Counted from the stretch's first letter, positions 52,431-61,318 are shown. The stretch: 64,000 nt of DNA from an uncultured Bacteroides sp. (GCF_905207245.1 NZ_CAJLKP010000027.1:1-64000); one strand, 5' to 3'. Notes: generated by a model from the letters alone, not told the origin. Numbers and translations are program-made.

Positions 52431-53877
52431 TATATGGAAATCATTGGATTGGGTGACGATTTGCGTTTATCTGATTCTTATCGTATTTGGATGGTTCAGT
52501 GTCTGCGGGGCAAGTTATGACTATGGCGACCGCGACTTTTGGGATTTCTCAACCCGTGCGGGTAAGCAGTTGGTGTGGATTATCTGTTCTTTCGGTTTAG
52601 GGTTTGTATTGCTGATGTTGGATGATGATATCTATGATATGTTTGCCTACCTGATTTATATAGCGCTTGCCATATTGCTTGTAGTTACCATATTTATAGC
52701 TCCTGATACCAAGGGCTCCCGGTCGTGGCTGGTGATGGGACCTGTCAGTTTGCAGCCGGCAGAGTTTGCCAAGTTTGCCACGGCATTAGCACTTGCCAAG
52801 TATATGAATTCCTATTCGTTCACCATGAAGAACTGGAAGAACATACTGATGATGGTTTCTCTTATCCTACTCCCGATGGTGCTGATTATCCTGCAACGAG
52901 AAACGGGTTCTGCACTGGTATACACTGCATTTTTTCTGGTATTGTACCGGGAAGGGATGCCGGGTGTGGTGTTATTCTCCGGCTTGTGTGCGGTTGTCTA
53001 TTTTGTGGTAGGCATCCGTTTCGATCAGGTATTTATTGCCGATACACCGACACCGATAGGGGAGTTCGCAGTGCTGTCTATGGTACTTTTGTCTGCTGCA
53101 GGTATGGTATGGGTGTATAAAAAAAAGTGGGAACCTGTACGCAATATACTATTGGTTACGGTGGGGGTGTTACTGATAGCTTATATTATCTCAGAACATG
53201 TGGTTCCGTTCAATCTGGTTTGGGTACAGTGGGGATTATGCATTCTGGTGGTAGGGTATCTTATTTTTCTTTCTTTGAGTGAGCGACATCTCAGCTATTT
53301 CCTGATAGGCTTGTTTGCTATCGGTTCTATCGGTTTTCTGTATTCAAGTGATTATTTCTTTAATAAAGTACTGGAACCGCATCAACAGATTCGTATCAAG
53401 GTAGTATTGGGTATGGAGGAAGATTTGACTGGTGCAGGATACAATGTGAATCAGTCTAAAATTGCTATCGGTTCGGGAGGATTGACCGGGAAGGGATTCC
53501 TGAATGGTACGCAGACCAAACTGAAATATGTGCCCGAACAGGATACGGATTTTATTTTCTGCACGGTAGGCGAGGAGGAAGGATTTATCGGTTCTACTGC
53601 CGTATTGCTTCTATTCCTTATATTGATACTTCGCCTGATAGCTGTGGCGGAACGGCAACCGTCTGTTTTCGGCAGGGTGTATGGCTATTCGGTGCTCAGT
53701 ATATTCTTGTTCCACCTATTTATAAATATAGGTATGGTACTGGGATTGACGCCTGTGATTGGTATCCCTCTACCATTCTTTAGTTATGGCGGCTCCTCTC
53801 TCTGGGGCTTCACTATCCTGTTGTTCATCTTCTTGCGAATTGATGCAGGACGTAAAAAAAGACTTTCAGCGTTTTAA
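52411..53877 (+). CDS. rodA: Peptidoglycan glycosyltransferase RodA (SEDS family)
   Basis: 488 residues with about ten or more membrane segments. SEDS-type motifs are visible: GSRSWLVMGPVSLQPAEFAKFATALALA, QRETGSALVY, GSGGLTGKGFLNGTQTKLKYVPEQDTDFIF and a C-terminal GIPLPFFSYGGSS (each is a family signature). It polymerises lipid II and works with PBP2. A long extra loop with two added membrane segments (about 215-320) is usual in Bacteroidota. The 20-base overlap with mrdA implies coupled translation. Its end overlaps gldH by 12 bases on the other strand. Confidence 0.94.
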   Translation: MVTRRDSIWKSLDWVTICVYLILIVFGWFSVCGASYDYGDRDFWDFSTRAGKQLVWIICSFGLGFVLLMLDDDIYDMFAYLIYIALAILLVVTIFIAPDTKGSRSWLVMGPVSLQPAEFAKFATALALAKYMNSYSFTMKNWKNILMMVSLILLPMVLIILQRETGSALVYTAFFLVLYREGMPGVVLFSGLCAVVYFVVGIRFDQVFIADTPTPIGEFAVLSMVLLSAAGMVWVYKKKWEPVRNILLVTVGVLLIAYIISEHVVPFNLVWVQWGLCILVVGYLIFLSLSERHLSYFLIGLFAIGSIGFLYSSDYFFNKVLEPHQQIRIKVVLGMEEDLTGAGYNVNQSKIAIGSGGLTGKGFLNGTQTKLKYVPEQDTDFIFCTVGEEEGFIGSTAVLLLFLILILRLIAVAERQPSVFGRVYGYSVLSIFLFHLFINIGMVLGLTPVIGIPLPFFSYGGSSLWGFTILLFIFLRIDAGRKKRLSAF

Positions 53878-54351
53878 TTTAATTCCTATGTCATTGATGC
53901 CGGGAAGTACTTCGTCCGGTAGCAGGTGTGTGATTTTAAAGCGGTATTCTCCGACTTTTCCAATGCGAATAAGTCCTGCGGAGAGTGTCGATTGATATAA
54001 TCCGCCCCAACCGTCACCCAGCCAGATGCCTGCACTGTCGGCAAGTTTCAGTTCTAATGTATCCCTTTTGATGTTCTGGGCTTCCGGGCTGTCGTAATAA
54101 ATAAGAAGAGGCAGGTTCTGATAAGGATAATTGTTTCGGTTTCTGACTTCTACGGATACGTTGTAGAGCGTAGCGGAGTCCGGAACCATCACATTGAAGA
54201 ATAGTGTATCTTTCCTCTGCCACCCTTCCGTTGGCAGAGATTGAAAGGTATGATATACCGTCTGTTCGTCGCAAGCCATGCAGAGGCTTGCGGCAAACAG
54301 TAGTATCAAACTCTTTTGGAGAAACGTCTTATGCTTGAGCTGGCTTTTCAT
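53866..54351 (-). CDS. gldH: Gliding-motility-type lipoprotein GldH
   Basis: 161 residues from MKSQLKHK. The frame continues 107 codons upstream, but that part lies inside ricT in another frame and encodes no signal peptide, so it was rejected. Lipobox SLCMAC. The mature protein shows the GldH pattern (YHTFQSLPTEGWQRKDTLFF..., NYPYQNLPLLIYY, LGDGWGGLYQS). GldH is needed for gliding in Flavobacterium; Bacteroides does not glide, so its role here is unclear. The start overlaps ricT by 23 bases. Confidence 0.88.
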   Translation of the reverse strand: MKSQLKHKTFLQKSLILLFAASLCMACDEQTVYHTFQSLPTEGWQRKDTLFFNVMVPDSATLYNVSVEVRNRNNYPYQNLPLLIYYDSPEAQNIKRDTLELKLADSAGIWLGDGWGGLYQSTLSAGLIRIGKVGEYRFKITHLLPDEVLPGINDIGIKLKR

Positions 54352-55759
54352 TTCCGGCTGGTTTCTCTCCTTGTTGTCTGGGTGAATTATTGGGTCTGGC
54401 GCCTTTGTCGTTGCGCTGACCGTTCTCGCGTTGCCCGTCGCCCCGTTCACGATTATTCCTTGGCGGCTTGTTACGTCTGGGCTGTTCTCCTTGCTGCCGG
54501 TCTCTTTGCGGCTTGGCTTGGTCACTTTGCTGTCTAGGCTGTTCGTTCTGAGGTCTGGCACCATTTGGGGATCTAAAGTCTCCTTGCGGACGTTGTCTGG
54601 GTTGTTGTTCCGCAGGTTGGTTAGGGTTTCCTTTTTTCTTTTTCTTGCGGTTATTATTGCCGTTTCCGCCACCGTTATTCTCTCCGCCGTTCTTTGCCTT
54701 GCGGCTACGATCGAACCGAGTGAGACTTTCTTGTTCCAGCAAGTCTACCGGCTTTTTAGATTCTACACGGCGTGTTTCTTCTATGAGACTGTCAGGTTTA
54801 GTACCCCTCTTGTTCATGCCGATGATTTCGAACGCACGTTTACCGCTGATAGTTACCAGATTGGCAGGAATATTTTTGTCGGTAGAGTATGTTATCTGGT
54901 TACTCAGAATATCCGCTTTAAAGAAATAGAATGTACCGTCTTTAGTTTCCAGTTCGATTTCTCTGGAAGGGAGGCGCTTCTGCGCTTCTACATAGCAGTC
55001 TACTTCGTAGTTGAGACAACATTTCAGTTTGGCGCATTGTCCTGCCAACTTTTGAGGATTGAGGGAAATATCCTGATAACGTGCCGCACTTGTAGATACC
55101 GACACGAAGGAAGTCATCCAGGTTGCGCAACAAAGTTCACGTCCACAGGGACCGATGCCTCCGATGCGTCCGGCTTCCTGGCGCGCACCGATTTGTTTCA
55201 TCTCAATGCGTACATGGAAAGCGTCAGCCAGTACTTTAATGAGCTGACGGAAGTCCACACGTTCATCGGCAATGTAATAGAAGATTGCTTTATTGCCGTC
55301 TCCCTGATATTCCACATCACCGATTTTCATATTGAGGTTTAGGTTGAGGGCAATTTGGCGGGCACGTATCATCGTGCTGTGCTCGCGGTCTTTCGCCTCG
55401 TTATACTTGTCCATATCTACCTGTTTTGCCTTGCGGTAGATACGTTTGATGTCAGCTTCGGATTTGATATTTGCTTTCCTCATTTGTAACGGAACGAGCC
55501 GTCCGGTCAAGGTTACTACGCCGATATCATGTCCCGGTGTTGCTTCTACGGCTACGATGTCTCCCTTTTCAAGAGGTATACGGTTGCTGTTGCGGAAGTA
55601 CCCTTTGCGGGTATTCTTGAACTGTACCTCCACCATGTCGCTCTCTTCTCCGTTTCCGGGGATGTCAGCCAACCAGTCGTAGGTGTTCAGTTGCTTGTCC
55701 TGTCTGCAACAACTTTTGCAACAGAGACCTCCACTTCCGTTATGTAGTTTAAAATCCAT
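54329..55759 (-). CDS. ricT: PSP1-domain Fe-S protein RicT with long disordered tail
   Basis: 476 residues. The PSP1 core (about 35-290) includes RARQIALNLNLNMKIGDVEYQ and Cys motifs CCKSCC (N-terminus), GPCGRELCC and CAKLKCCLNYEVDC, the ligands of the Fe-S clusters in RicT (YaaT). In Bacillus the RicAFT complex promotes RNA cleavage by RNase Y. From about residue 340 the protein becomes a tail rich in Arg, Gln, Asn, Pro and Gly (NGGGNGNNNRKKKKKGNPNQ...), which suggests RNA binding. The gene lies between holB and gldH. Confidence 0.9.
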   Translation of the reverse strand: MDFKLHNGSGGLCCKSCCRQDKQLNTYDWLADIPGNGEESDMVEVQFKNTRKGYFRNSNRIPLEKGDIVAVEATPGHDIGVVTLTGRLVPLQMRKANIKSEADIKRIYRKAKQVDMDKYNEAKDREHSTMIRARQIALNLNLNMKIGDVEYQGDGNKAIFYYIADERVDFRQLIKVLADAFHVRIEMKQIGARQEAGRIGGIGPCGRELCCATWMTSFVSVSTSAARYQDISLNPQKLAGQCAKLKCCLNYEVDCYVEAQKRLPSREIELETKDGTFYFFKADILSNQITYSTDKNIPANLVTISGKRAFEIIGMNKRGTKPDSLIEETRRVESKKPVDLLEQESLTRFDRSRKAKNGGENNGGGNGNNNRKKKKKGNPNQPAEQQPRQRPQGDFRSPNGARPQNEQPRQQSDQAKPQRDRQQGEQPRRNKPPRNNRERGDGQRENGQRNDKGARPNNSPRQQGEKPAGNEKPAQA

Positions 55760-55803
55760 CTTTTTATTTATGATTTAGCTATTTACAATTATATATCTGG
55801 TTT

Positions 55804-56922
55804 CTACTGTTTAAGTAGAACAATCATTTTTAATGAAAAATCAAAGAATACCATCCGGGCATTTACGTTCTGCTCGATGTGTATCTGTGCTTCACTCAGT
55901 TCGTCCATCATCCCCATCACGTTCCGTTCGTTGATGAAAGGAGCGAAGCGGGTGGCAAAGTTCTGCTCAGGCAAGGTCATGTAGTTCATCTCCTTGTTGT
56001 GCAGATTGTAGATGAAATTCTCACGAATCATACGTTGGGCATATGCCAGGAAATTCTTCTGCCGTTCGCGTCCTATGCCTGCGAGTTGTTCGCTCCACTG
56101 CTTCATTTCCCGTATCTTTCGTTGATAGGAGAGACGCATGAGGCTGACGAATAGTTCAAAGAACAATTCATTTTCCTCATTCAGATGGATGGTTTCCAAC
56201 GCTTTAATGAAGTCACCATTGGCAAGATGTGCCAAGGTGAAGCTATCGTTGGGACGTACACCGTATTTCTGTTGCAAAGCATTGGCAATGTCTGTTTCTT
56301 CTATCTTGCGGATATTGAAACGTTGCGTACGGCTTAGGATGGTTGGTAAAATCATGTCCGGAGTCTCGGATACCAATAGAAATACTGTCTTTTCAGGTGG
56401 CTCTTCCAGAAGTTTCAGCAATTTGTTGGCACAGACTACGTGCATCTTTTCCGGTAACCATACGATAGTGACTTTGTATCCGCCTTCGCTTGACTTCAAA
56501 CTGAGTTTTCGTACAATTTCATCACTTTCCTTTGCGTAGATGATGGCTTGCCCATTTTCGGCATCCATCTCATTGAGCCAGTGGTTGAGGCTGAAATAGG
56601 GGCTGTTTAATATCAAGTGCCGCCAGTCGGCTATATAGTCATCACAAACTTCCTTTTTCCCTTTCTTTACGATGGGGAAGACAAAGTGCACATCAGGATG
56701 TACCAGTTTGTTCCATTTTACACAAGAAGGACAAGTTCCGCAAGCATCTGTTTTGGTACGATTCGGGCAACAAATGTAACGGGCATAGGCCATTGCCAAC
56801 GGAAGTTTTCCTACCCCCGATGGACCGCAAAATAGTTGTGCATGAGGGATGCGTCCTTCTTGCACTTCTTGTCTTAATCGCTCTTTAGCGGCTTCCTGTC
56901 CTATTACATCTTTGAAAAACAC
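55804..56922 (-). CDS. holB: DNA polymerase III subunit delta'
   Basis: 372 residues. The clamp-loader AAA+ fold is evident: IGQEAAKERL at the start, P-loop FCGPSGVGKLPLA, a zinc module with four Cys (CCPNRTKTDACGTCPSC), and LLKLLEEPPEKTVFLLVSE with sensor ILSRTQRFNIRK. The P-loop ends GKL instead of GKT/S, in line with delta' being an ATPase-inactive clamp-loader subunit. It lies 44 bp before ricT and 51 bp after metF. Confidence 0.92.
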   Translation of the reverse strand: MFFKDVIGQEAAKERLRQEVQEGRIPHAQLFCGPSGVGKLPLAMAYARYICCPNRTKTDACGTCPSCVKWNKLVHPDVHFVFPIVKKGKKEVCDDYIADWRHLILNSPYFSLNHWLNEMDAENGQAIIYAKESDEIVRKLSLKSSEGGYKVTIVWLPEKMHVVCANKLLKLLEEPPEKTVFLLVSETPDMILPTILSRTQRFNIRKIEETDIANALQQKYGVRPNDSFTLAHLANGDFIKALETIHLNEENELFFELFVSLMRLSYQRKIREMKQWSEQLAGIGRERQKNFLAYAQRMIRENFIYNLHNKEMNYMTLPEQNFATRFAPFINERNVMGMMDELSEAQIHIEQNVNARMVFFDFSLKMIVLLKQ

Positions 56923-56973
56923 GATATTATCTACGATTTACATTGTTCTTAACTTCCAACTCTCAACTTCTTT

Positions 56974-57927
56974 TTAGTAGACCAGTTTTGCAACTTCTTT
57001 TATACTATCTACGGCACCAATGGAATAGAAGTGAATGCTTGGCACACCATACCCTACTAATTCTTTGCATTGTTGCACACACCATTCGATACCTACTTGC
57101 TTGGCCTCTTCATCTGTTTTGCACTTCATAGCTTCACGTGCCAGCTCTTCGGGCAGGTCTACCTTAAAGGTCTTGGGTATCATGCTGATTTGAGATATTT
57201 TCTTGAATGGTTTGATGCCGGGAATAATAGGGATGGTAACACCTGCTTTCTGTGCGCGTTTCACGAAGTCGAAATATTTTCGGTTATCATAGAAAAGCTG
57301 TGTGACGGCATACTCTGCGCCTGCTTCCATCTTCTTTTTTAACCAATAAATGTCAGTATCTATATTGGGCGCTTCTTCATGTTTCTCTGGATAGCACGCC
57401 ACACCATAGGAAAACGGTGTATTCGTCACCTTCATTTCCGAACCATCTACGAAGATGCCTTTATTGAAATTGTTGATTTGTTCCTGTAATTCGATGGCGT
57501 GGTGATAACCGTCGCCTTCGGGAGTAAATACCGATTCATGCTTTGCCTTGTCTCCACGTAAAACAAGTAAGTCCGTGATGCCGAGAAATTGTAAGTCAAG
57601 CAGCACATATTCCGTTTCTTCACGGGTGAAACCACTGCAAAGAAGATGAGGGACTACGGTGATGTTGTATTTATTTTGGATAGCACCGGCTACGGCAACA
57701 GTTCCCGGACGGCGGCGTAAGCGATTGCGTTGAAACAAGCCATTACCCAGGTCTTTGTATACATATTCGCTGCGATGCGTGGTAATATTGATGTATTTAG
57801 GGTCAAATTCCCGTAAAGTATCTATGGTTTCGTACAGCTTTTCGATGCCTGTGCCTTTCAGCGGTGGCAGTATTTCAAAAGAGAAAGCTGTCTTCTCATT
57901 GCTGTGTATCAGGTCGATAATTTTCAT
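56974..57927 (-). CDS. metF: 5,10-methylenetetrahydrofolate reductase
   Basis: 317 residues, the normal length for bacterial MetF. It reduces methylene-THF to methyl-THF for methionine synthesis, using FAD. Motifs: FSFEILPPLKG (Glu is the catalytic acid), YINITTHRSEY, LLCSGFTREE, LLVLRGDKAK and GAEYAVTQLFYDNRKYFDF. It heads the minus-strand metF-holB-ricT-gldH group, and an operator-like repeat lies in its promoter. Confidence 0.94.
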   Translation of the reverse strand: MKIIDLIHSNEKTAFSFEILPPLKGTGIEKLYETIDTLREFDPKYINITTHRSEYVYKDLGNGLFQRNRLRRRPGTVAVAGAIQNKYNITVVPHLLCSGFTREETEYVLLDLQFLGITDLLVLRGDKAKHESVFTPEGDGYHHAIELQEQINNFNKGIFVDGSEMKVTNTPFSYGVACYPEKHEEAPNIDTDIYWLKKKMEAGAEYAVTQLFYDNRKYFDFVKRAQKAGVTIPIIPGIKPFKKISQISMIPKTFKVDLPEELAREAMKCKTDEEAKQVGIEWCVQQCKELVGYGVPSIHFYSIGAVDSIKEVAKLVY

Positions 57928-57942
57928 TTCTTTTTCGTTGTC

Positions 57943-57982
57943 TTTGTTCGGTGAACAAAACTATTTGTACATTGGGAACAAA
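57943..57982 (-). promoter_or_regulatory. metF promoter with GAACAAA repeats
   Basis: On the minus strand TAGTTTTG (57956-57963) is an exact -7 match. A 7-bp inverted repeat TTTGTTC-GGT-GAACAAA (57943-57959) overlaps it and the likely transcription start. A third GAACAAA copy lies at 57976-57982, exactly 23 bp from the second. This is the layout of a repressor operator. Confidence 0.5.
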
Positions 57983-58020
57983 AATACGAAAAAGAAATGA
58001 GATATGCTTTTTTTATCCGG

Positions 58021-59919
58021 CTATTCTTTTATACAGCGTATCGAAAGGGCTTTATAATAACTAGCTTTCGAAACGAGAGTATTGCCTGAATCACATAAGT
58101 TACTACTTCCGGTAAAGAAAGCTGTTTGCTCTGGTATACTACTACTACCATCTTCATAGTCTAATGTCCAGTAACCTACTAATTTGTTTTTAAGCAGATG
58201 CTGTCCATCACCCCACATGCCTGCCGGATATACGGCAAACCCGGTCAGATTGGAAGCCGGGCAAACAGGTTTACCTTCTGTTGACGCTTCCCAAGCTCCG
58301 GTTTTTATTAAAGAGGCATCATTCCCTATATAAGCTTTTAAGGAATTCCAATCATTCGTATTGGGAATTTTCCATCCTGCTGGTGCTAAATTGTTTTTAA
58401 GTACAGCCTCACCATTATAGAAATAAGTTTCATAATCTTTGGGCTTGAAGTAACTCGCCCCTTTTCCCAAATTTGTTTGTTTGCTTAAAGTAGTACCATC
58501 CCTATATGCCGTTGCATGTAAATCTTCTCCCATCCAGTATTGTGTACCAACTTTTACAATCGAATACTCGCTGGTATTTCCATTACGTATATCTCTGATG
58601 GTATGACTGACAATATCTATGCTGATGGGGTTTTCCGGTTCTTCTAATAAAATAGTACCTTCTGCATTGAGATAGAACTTATTAATGAATGGGGAACTAC
58701 CTTCTGTGTAGCTGAAACTATTTTTATCCATATCCCACTTTATTATTCCACCATTTATGGCTTCCTTTTCGTCTTGTAGTTGCAGAACGGTGCCGTGACT
58801 CAGATCACTTAGTTCATCTTCTTTAACCGGATATACAATGATAGCTTTAGAAGTGATTTTGTCAGATTTCAGATACTCTTTGCAAACTTCTGCTATAGGC
58901 TTTCCCCCATGATAAACCCTATATACATTTGATTGGGAAAAAGATAATGCTGCGAGACGAATGGTGGTGATGCTTCCTTGATTATCAGTATCTTTATTTT
59001 CCCCATTCACCCAGTCGTCAACTTTACTGGCTATTCCGGTAAGGGTGTGACTTGTAGCCTGCATAGCTGTAATATTTATTTGGCATTGCGTACTTCCTTG
59101 CATGGTTAGCTCCGGCATCGGACAGGTGTACACTTTTCCATTCCATTCCATTGTGAACGATTGTATATCAGGGGATATCTTTTGTGGTATGATAATAAAT
59201 TCCTTTCCTGTTAAGTTACCACTCATTATATTCCATTCACCATGAGGGATGATATCTGTTTCTTCGGTGAGATTTATAAAAGTATCTGTCTTTGTATCAT
59301 ATTCTGCTTTGGTATTGAAGCCTGTTGCTATAATTCTGGGTTTGGCATTATACATTTTTGTAACGTCTTCTCCGGCACCGGGCGTGATTATGATTTTTAT
59401 CTTGGTAAATTTATGCTTGTACTGTAGCTCTACTGCGTCTTCACTACTTGCTATATCTTCTTCTGATGCTATTAAAAAGTCAGACAGGACACGATTACTG
59501 TCCTTGCTCTGATCGGTTTGGATGGATACGGGAATGGTAGATTTGCCTATGGGAATTCCCGTTTTCTGATAAGGATAATAGCTGATAAAGTCAAGTGTTG
59601 CGTCTCCTGCGGGATAGAACACTGTTTTTTCGGGAGTAAATACCTCGTTTTCCCCACATTCCAACCATATATTGTCTATATAGCGTTTTTCTGTGATTGA
59701 AGTGGAAGGGAGCATAGCATATAGTCCTACTTTATCTCCTTTTTCGAATGCTGTGTCTGTAACACGAGTGTTGTTGTTATTGACTTTTGTGGAAAACTTG
59801 ATCGGAATAGTTCCGGAAGAATCCTCCGATTCAATTTCGTTGACACAAGCTGTTAACAGCGGAATAGTACATAGCGATAGGAGCATCAAACTCTTGTTTT
59901 TGATGTTTTTTCTATTCAT
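58021..59919 (-). CDS. Fimbrillin-like lipoprotein with C-terminal FISUMP domain
   Basis: 632 residues from MNRKNIKNK; an ATG eight codons upstream (59943) is less likely. The lipobox LLTAC starts a lipoprotein. Residues about 35-300 match the Mfa-like fimbrillin pattern (PIKFSTKVNNNNTRVTDTAFEKGDKVGLYAM..., FISYYPYQ, KHKFTKIKI). The C-terminal 170 residues form a FISUMP (Fibrobacter paralogous) domain: VGTQYWMGEDLHATAYRDG...NLAPAGWKIPNTNDWNSL...SIRCIKE. It is probably a surface adhesin or pilus-tip subunit. No chaperone or usher genes are adjacent. Confidence 0.85.
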   Translation of the reverse strand: MNRKNIKNKSLMLLSLCTIPLLTACVNEIESEDSSGTIPIKFSTKVNNNNTRVTDTAFEKGDKVGLYAMLPSTSITEKRYIDNIWLECGENEVFTPEKTVFYPAGDATLDFISYYPYQKTGIPIGKSTIPVSIQTDQSKDSNRVLSDFLIASEEDIASSEDAVELQYKHKFTKIKIIITPGAGEDVTKMYNAKPRIIATGFNTKAEYDTKTDTFINLTEETDIIPHGEWNIMSGNLTGKEFIIIPQKISPDIQSFTMEWNGKVYTCPMPELTMQGSTQCQINITAMQATSHTLTGIASKVDDWVNGENKDTDNQGSITTIRLAALSFSQSNVYRVYHGGKPIAEVCKEYLKSDKITSKAIIVYPVKEDELSDLSHGTVLQLQDEKEAINGGIIKWDMDKNSFSYTEGSSPFINKFYLNAEGTILLEEPENPISIDIVSHTIRDIRNGNTSEYSIVKVGTQYWMGEDLHATAYRDGTTLSKQTNLGKGASYFKPKDYETYFYNGEAVLKNNLAPAGWKIPNTNDWNSLKAYIGNDASLIKTGAWEASTEGKPVCPASNLTGFAVYPAGMWGDGQHLLKNKLVGYWTLDYEDGSSSIPEQTAFFTGSSNLCDSGNTLVSKASYYKALSIRCIKE

Positions 59920-60319
59920 TGTTGTTTGGTTATTGAAATGCATATATGCATTCCGGATTAATACTTAATTTTACTAAGCAATCAATGCATCAGAATATTC
60001 GGGGGGATTGAGTAGGACCATAACTGGTATGGAAAAGTCTGTCGGCTTTAAGATGCTAATTATTTGAAGTCACGCTTGAATTCAGGTTCTATTCTATCTT
60101 TATGTTCGTCAACGTTAATTAACGTTAGTGGACGTCAAAGGTAAAATTTTATTTTAATGTAATGAAAGAAATATCTCTTTTATGTTCATAATTTTACTTA
60201 TTATGCTTTGTATGAAGGTGATAAATAAACAGGTTTTACCCTACATTTTCTTTCTTTCGCGGGAGATTTCAAAATTATCACGTACCTTTGTAGTCGAATT
60301 AAAGATAATCTGAGGACTT
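59920..60319. promoter_or_regulatory. Intergenic region between divergent fimbrillin and metA genes, with 16-bp palindrome
   Basis: 400 bases without a gene. AACGTTAATTAACGTT (60111-60126) is a perfect palindrome, extended loosely by GTC before and GACGTC after. The metA -7 box TACCTTTG is at 60283-60290, 30 bases before its ATG, without a clear -33 box. No riboswitch-like fold was recognised. No convincing promoter was found for the fimbrillin gene. Confidence 0.55.
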
Positions 60320-61237
60320 ATGCCATTAAATTTACCTGATAAGCTGCCGGCGATAGAGTTGCTGAAAGAAGAGAATATATTTGTCATTGACAACTCGCGC
60401 GCCACGCAACAGGACATCCGTCCGTTGCGCATCGTTATCCTGAACTTGATGCCTTTGAAGATTACCACGGAGACAGACCTTGTGCGTTTGCTCTCCAATA
60501 CACCGCTTCAGGTGGAAATCTCGTTCATGAAAATCAAGAGTCATACATCGAAGAATACGCCTGTTGAACATATGCAGACGTTCTATACTGACTTTGAGAA
60601 GATGCGTGGCGAGAAGTACGACGGTATGATTATCACCGGTGCCCCGGTAGAGCAACTGGATTTTGAAGAAGTGACTTACTGGGATGAGATTATGGAAATC
60701 TTTGATTGGGCGCGTACGCACGTCACATCTACCCTTTATATATGCTGGGCGGCACAGGCCGGACTCTATCATCATTATGGAGTGCCTAAGTATGCCTTGG
60801 ATAAGAAGATGTTCGGCATTTTCGAACATCGTCCGTTGCAGCCGCTGCATGCCATTTTCCGCGGCTTCGATGATGTGTTCTATGTTCCACATAGCCGCCA
60901 TACGGAAGTGCGGAAAGAAGATATCCTGAAAGTGCCGGAACTAACTTTGCTCTCTGAATCGGAAGAGGCAGGCGTGCATCTTGTTGTGGCACGTGGTGGG
61001 CGTGAGTTCTTTGTGACCGGGCATTCGGAGTACTCTCCGTTGACACTGGATACAGAATACCGCAGAGATTTAGGCAAAGGACTGCCTATTGAAGTGCCTC
61101 GTAATTATTATGTGGATAATGATTTGGACAAAGGTGTGATGGTACGTTGGCGTGCCCATGCCAATTTACTGTTTTCCAATTGGCTGAACTACTTCGTATA
61201 TCAGGAAACTCCGTATAATATCAACGATATAAAGTAG
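60320..61237 (+). CDS. metA: Homoserine O-acetyltransferase (MetA type)
   Basis: 305 residues. It activates homoserine in methionine synthesis. The catalytic set is in register with E. coli MetA: Cys142 (YICWAAQAG), His235 and Glu237 (TGHSEYSP). Residue 111 is Glu (GAPVEQLDFE); in studied MetA enzymes Glu111 selects acetyl-CoA and Gly111 succinyl-CoA, so acetyl transfer is predicted despite the usual name homoserine O-succinyltransferase. It has its own promoter; a palindromic element separates it from the U32 gene. Confidence 0.93.
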   Translation: MPLNLPDKLPAIELLKEENIFVIDNSRATQQDIRPLRIVILNLMPLKITTETDLVRLLSNTPLQVEISFMKIKSHTSKNTPVEHMQTFYTDFEKMRGEKYDGMIITGAPVEQLDFEEVTYWDEIMEIFDWARTHVTSTLYICWAAQAGLYHHYGVPKYALDKKMFGIFEHRPLQPLHAIFRGFDDVFYVPHSRHTEVRKEDILKVPELTLLSESEEAGVHLVVARGGREFFVTGHSEYSPLTLDTEYRRDLGKGLPIEVPRNYYVDNDLDKGVMVRWRAHANLLFSNWLNYFVYQETPYNINDIK

Positions 61238-61318
61238 TTACAAGCTACGAGCTACGAGTGACAAGACTTTGCGGTCATAGCATAGCACTCGTAGCTCGTA
61301 GCCTGTAACTTGTAACTA
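61237..61318. repeat. Palindromic element B (GCTACGA arms)
   Basis: Arms made of GCTACGAGCTACGAGTG and GTTACAA words: a perfect 17-bp inner stem (61244-61260 with 61286-61302) and an outer AGTTACAAG pairing with CTTGTAACT, the right arm having six more bases. The centre, read on the minus strand, has GCTATGCTATG then CCGCAAAGT, almost the same as the centre of element A. The metA stop TAG overlaps its left edge, and the U32 gene starts seven bases after it. Confidence 0.85.

Noticed and set aside
54352..54672. N-terminal extension of gldH (107 codons more)
   Set aside because: It runs through the low-complexity end of ricT in another frame, has no signal peptide, and the lipoprotein signal starts at MKSQLKHK.
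60127..60319. SAM or other methionine riboswitch before metA
   Set aside because: Only about 22 bases lie between the expected transcription start and the ATG, too short for any known aptamer.
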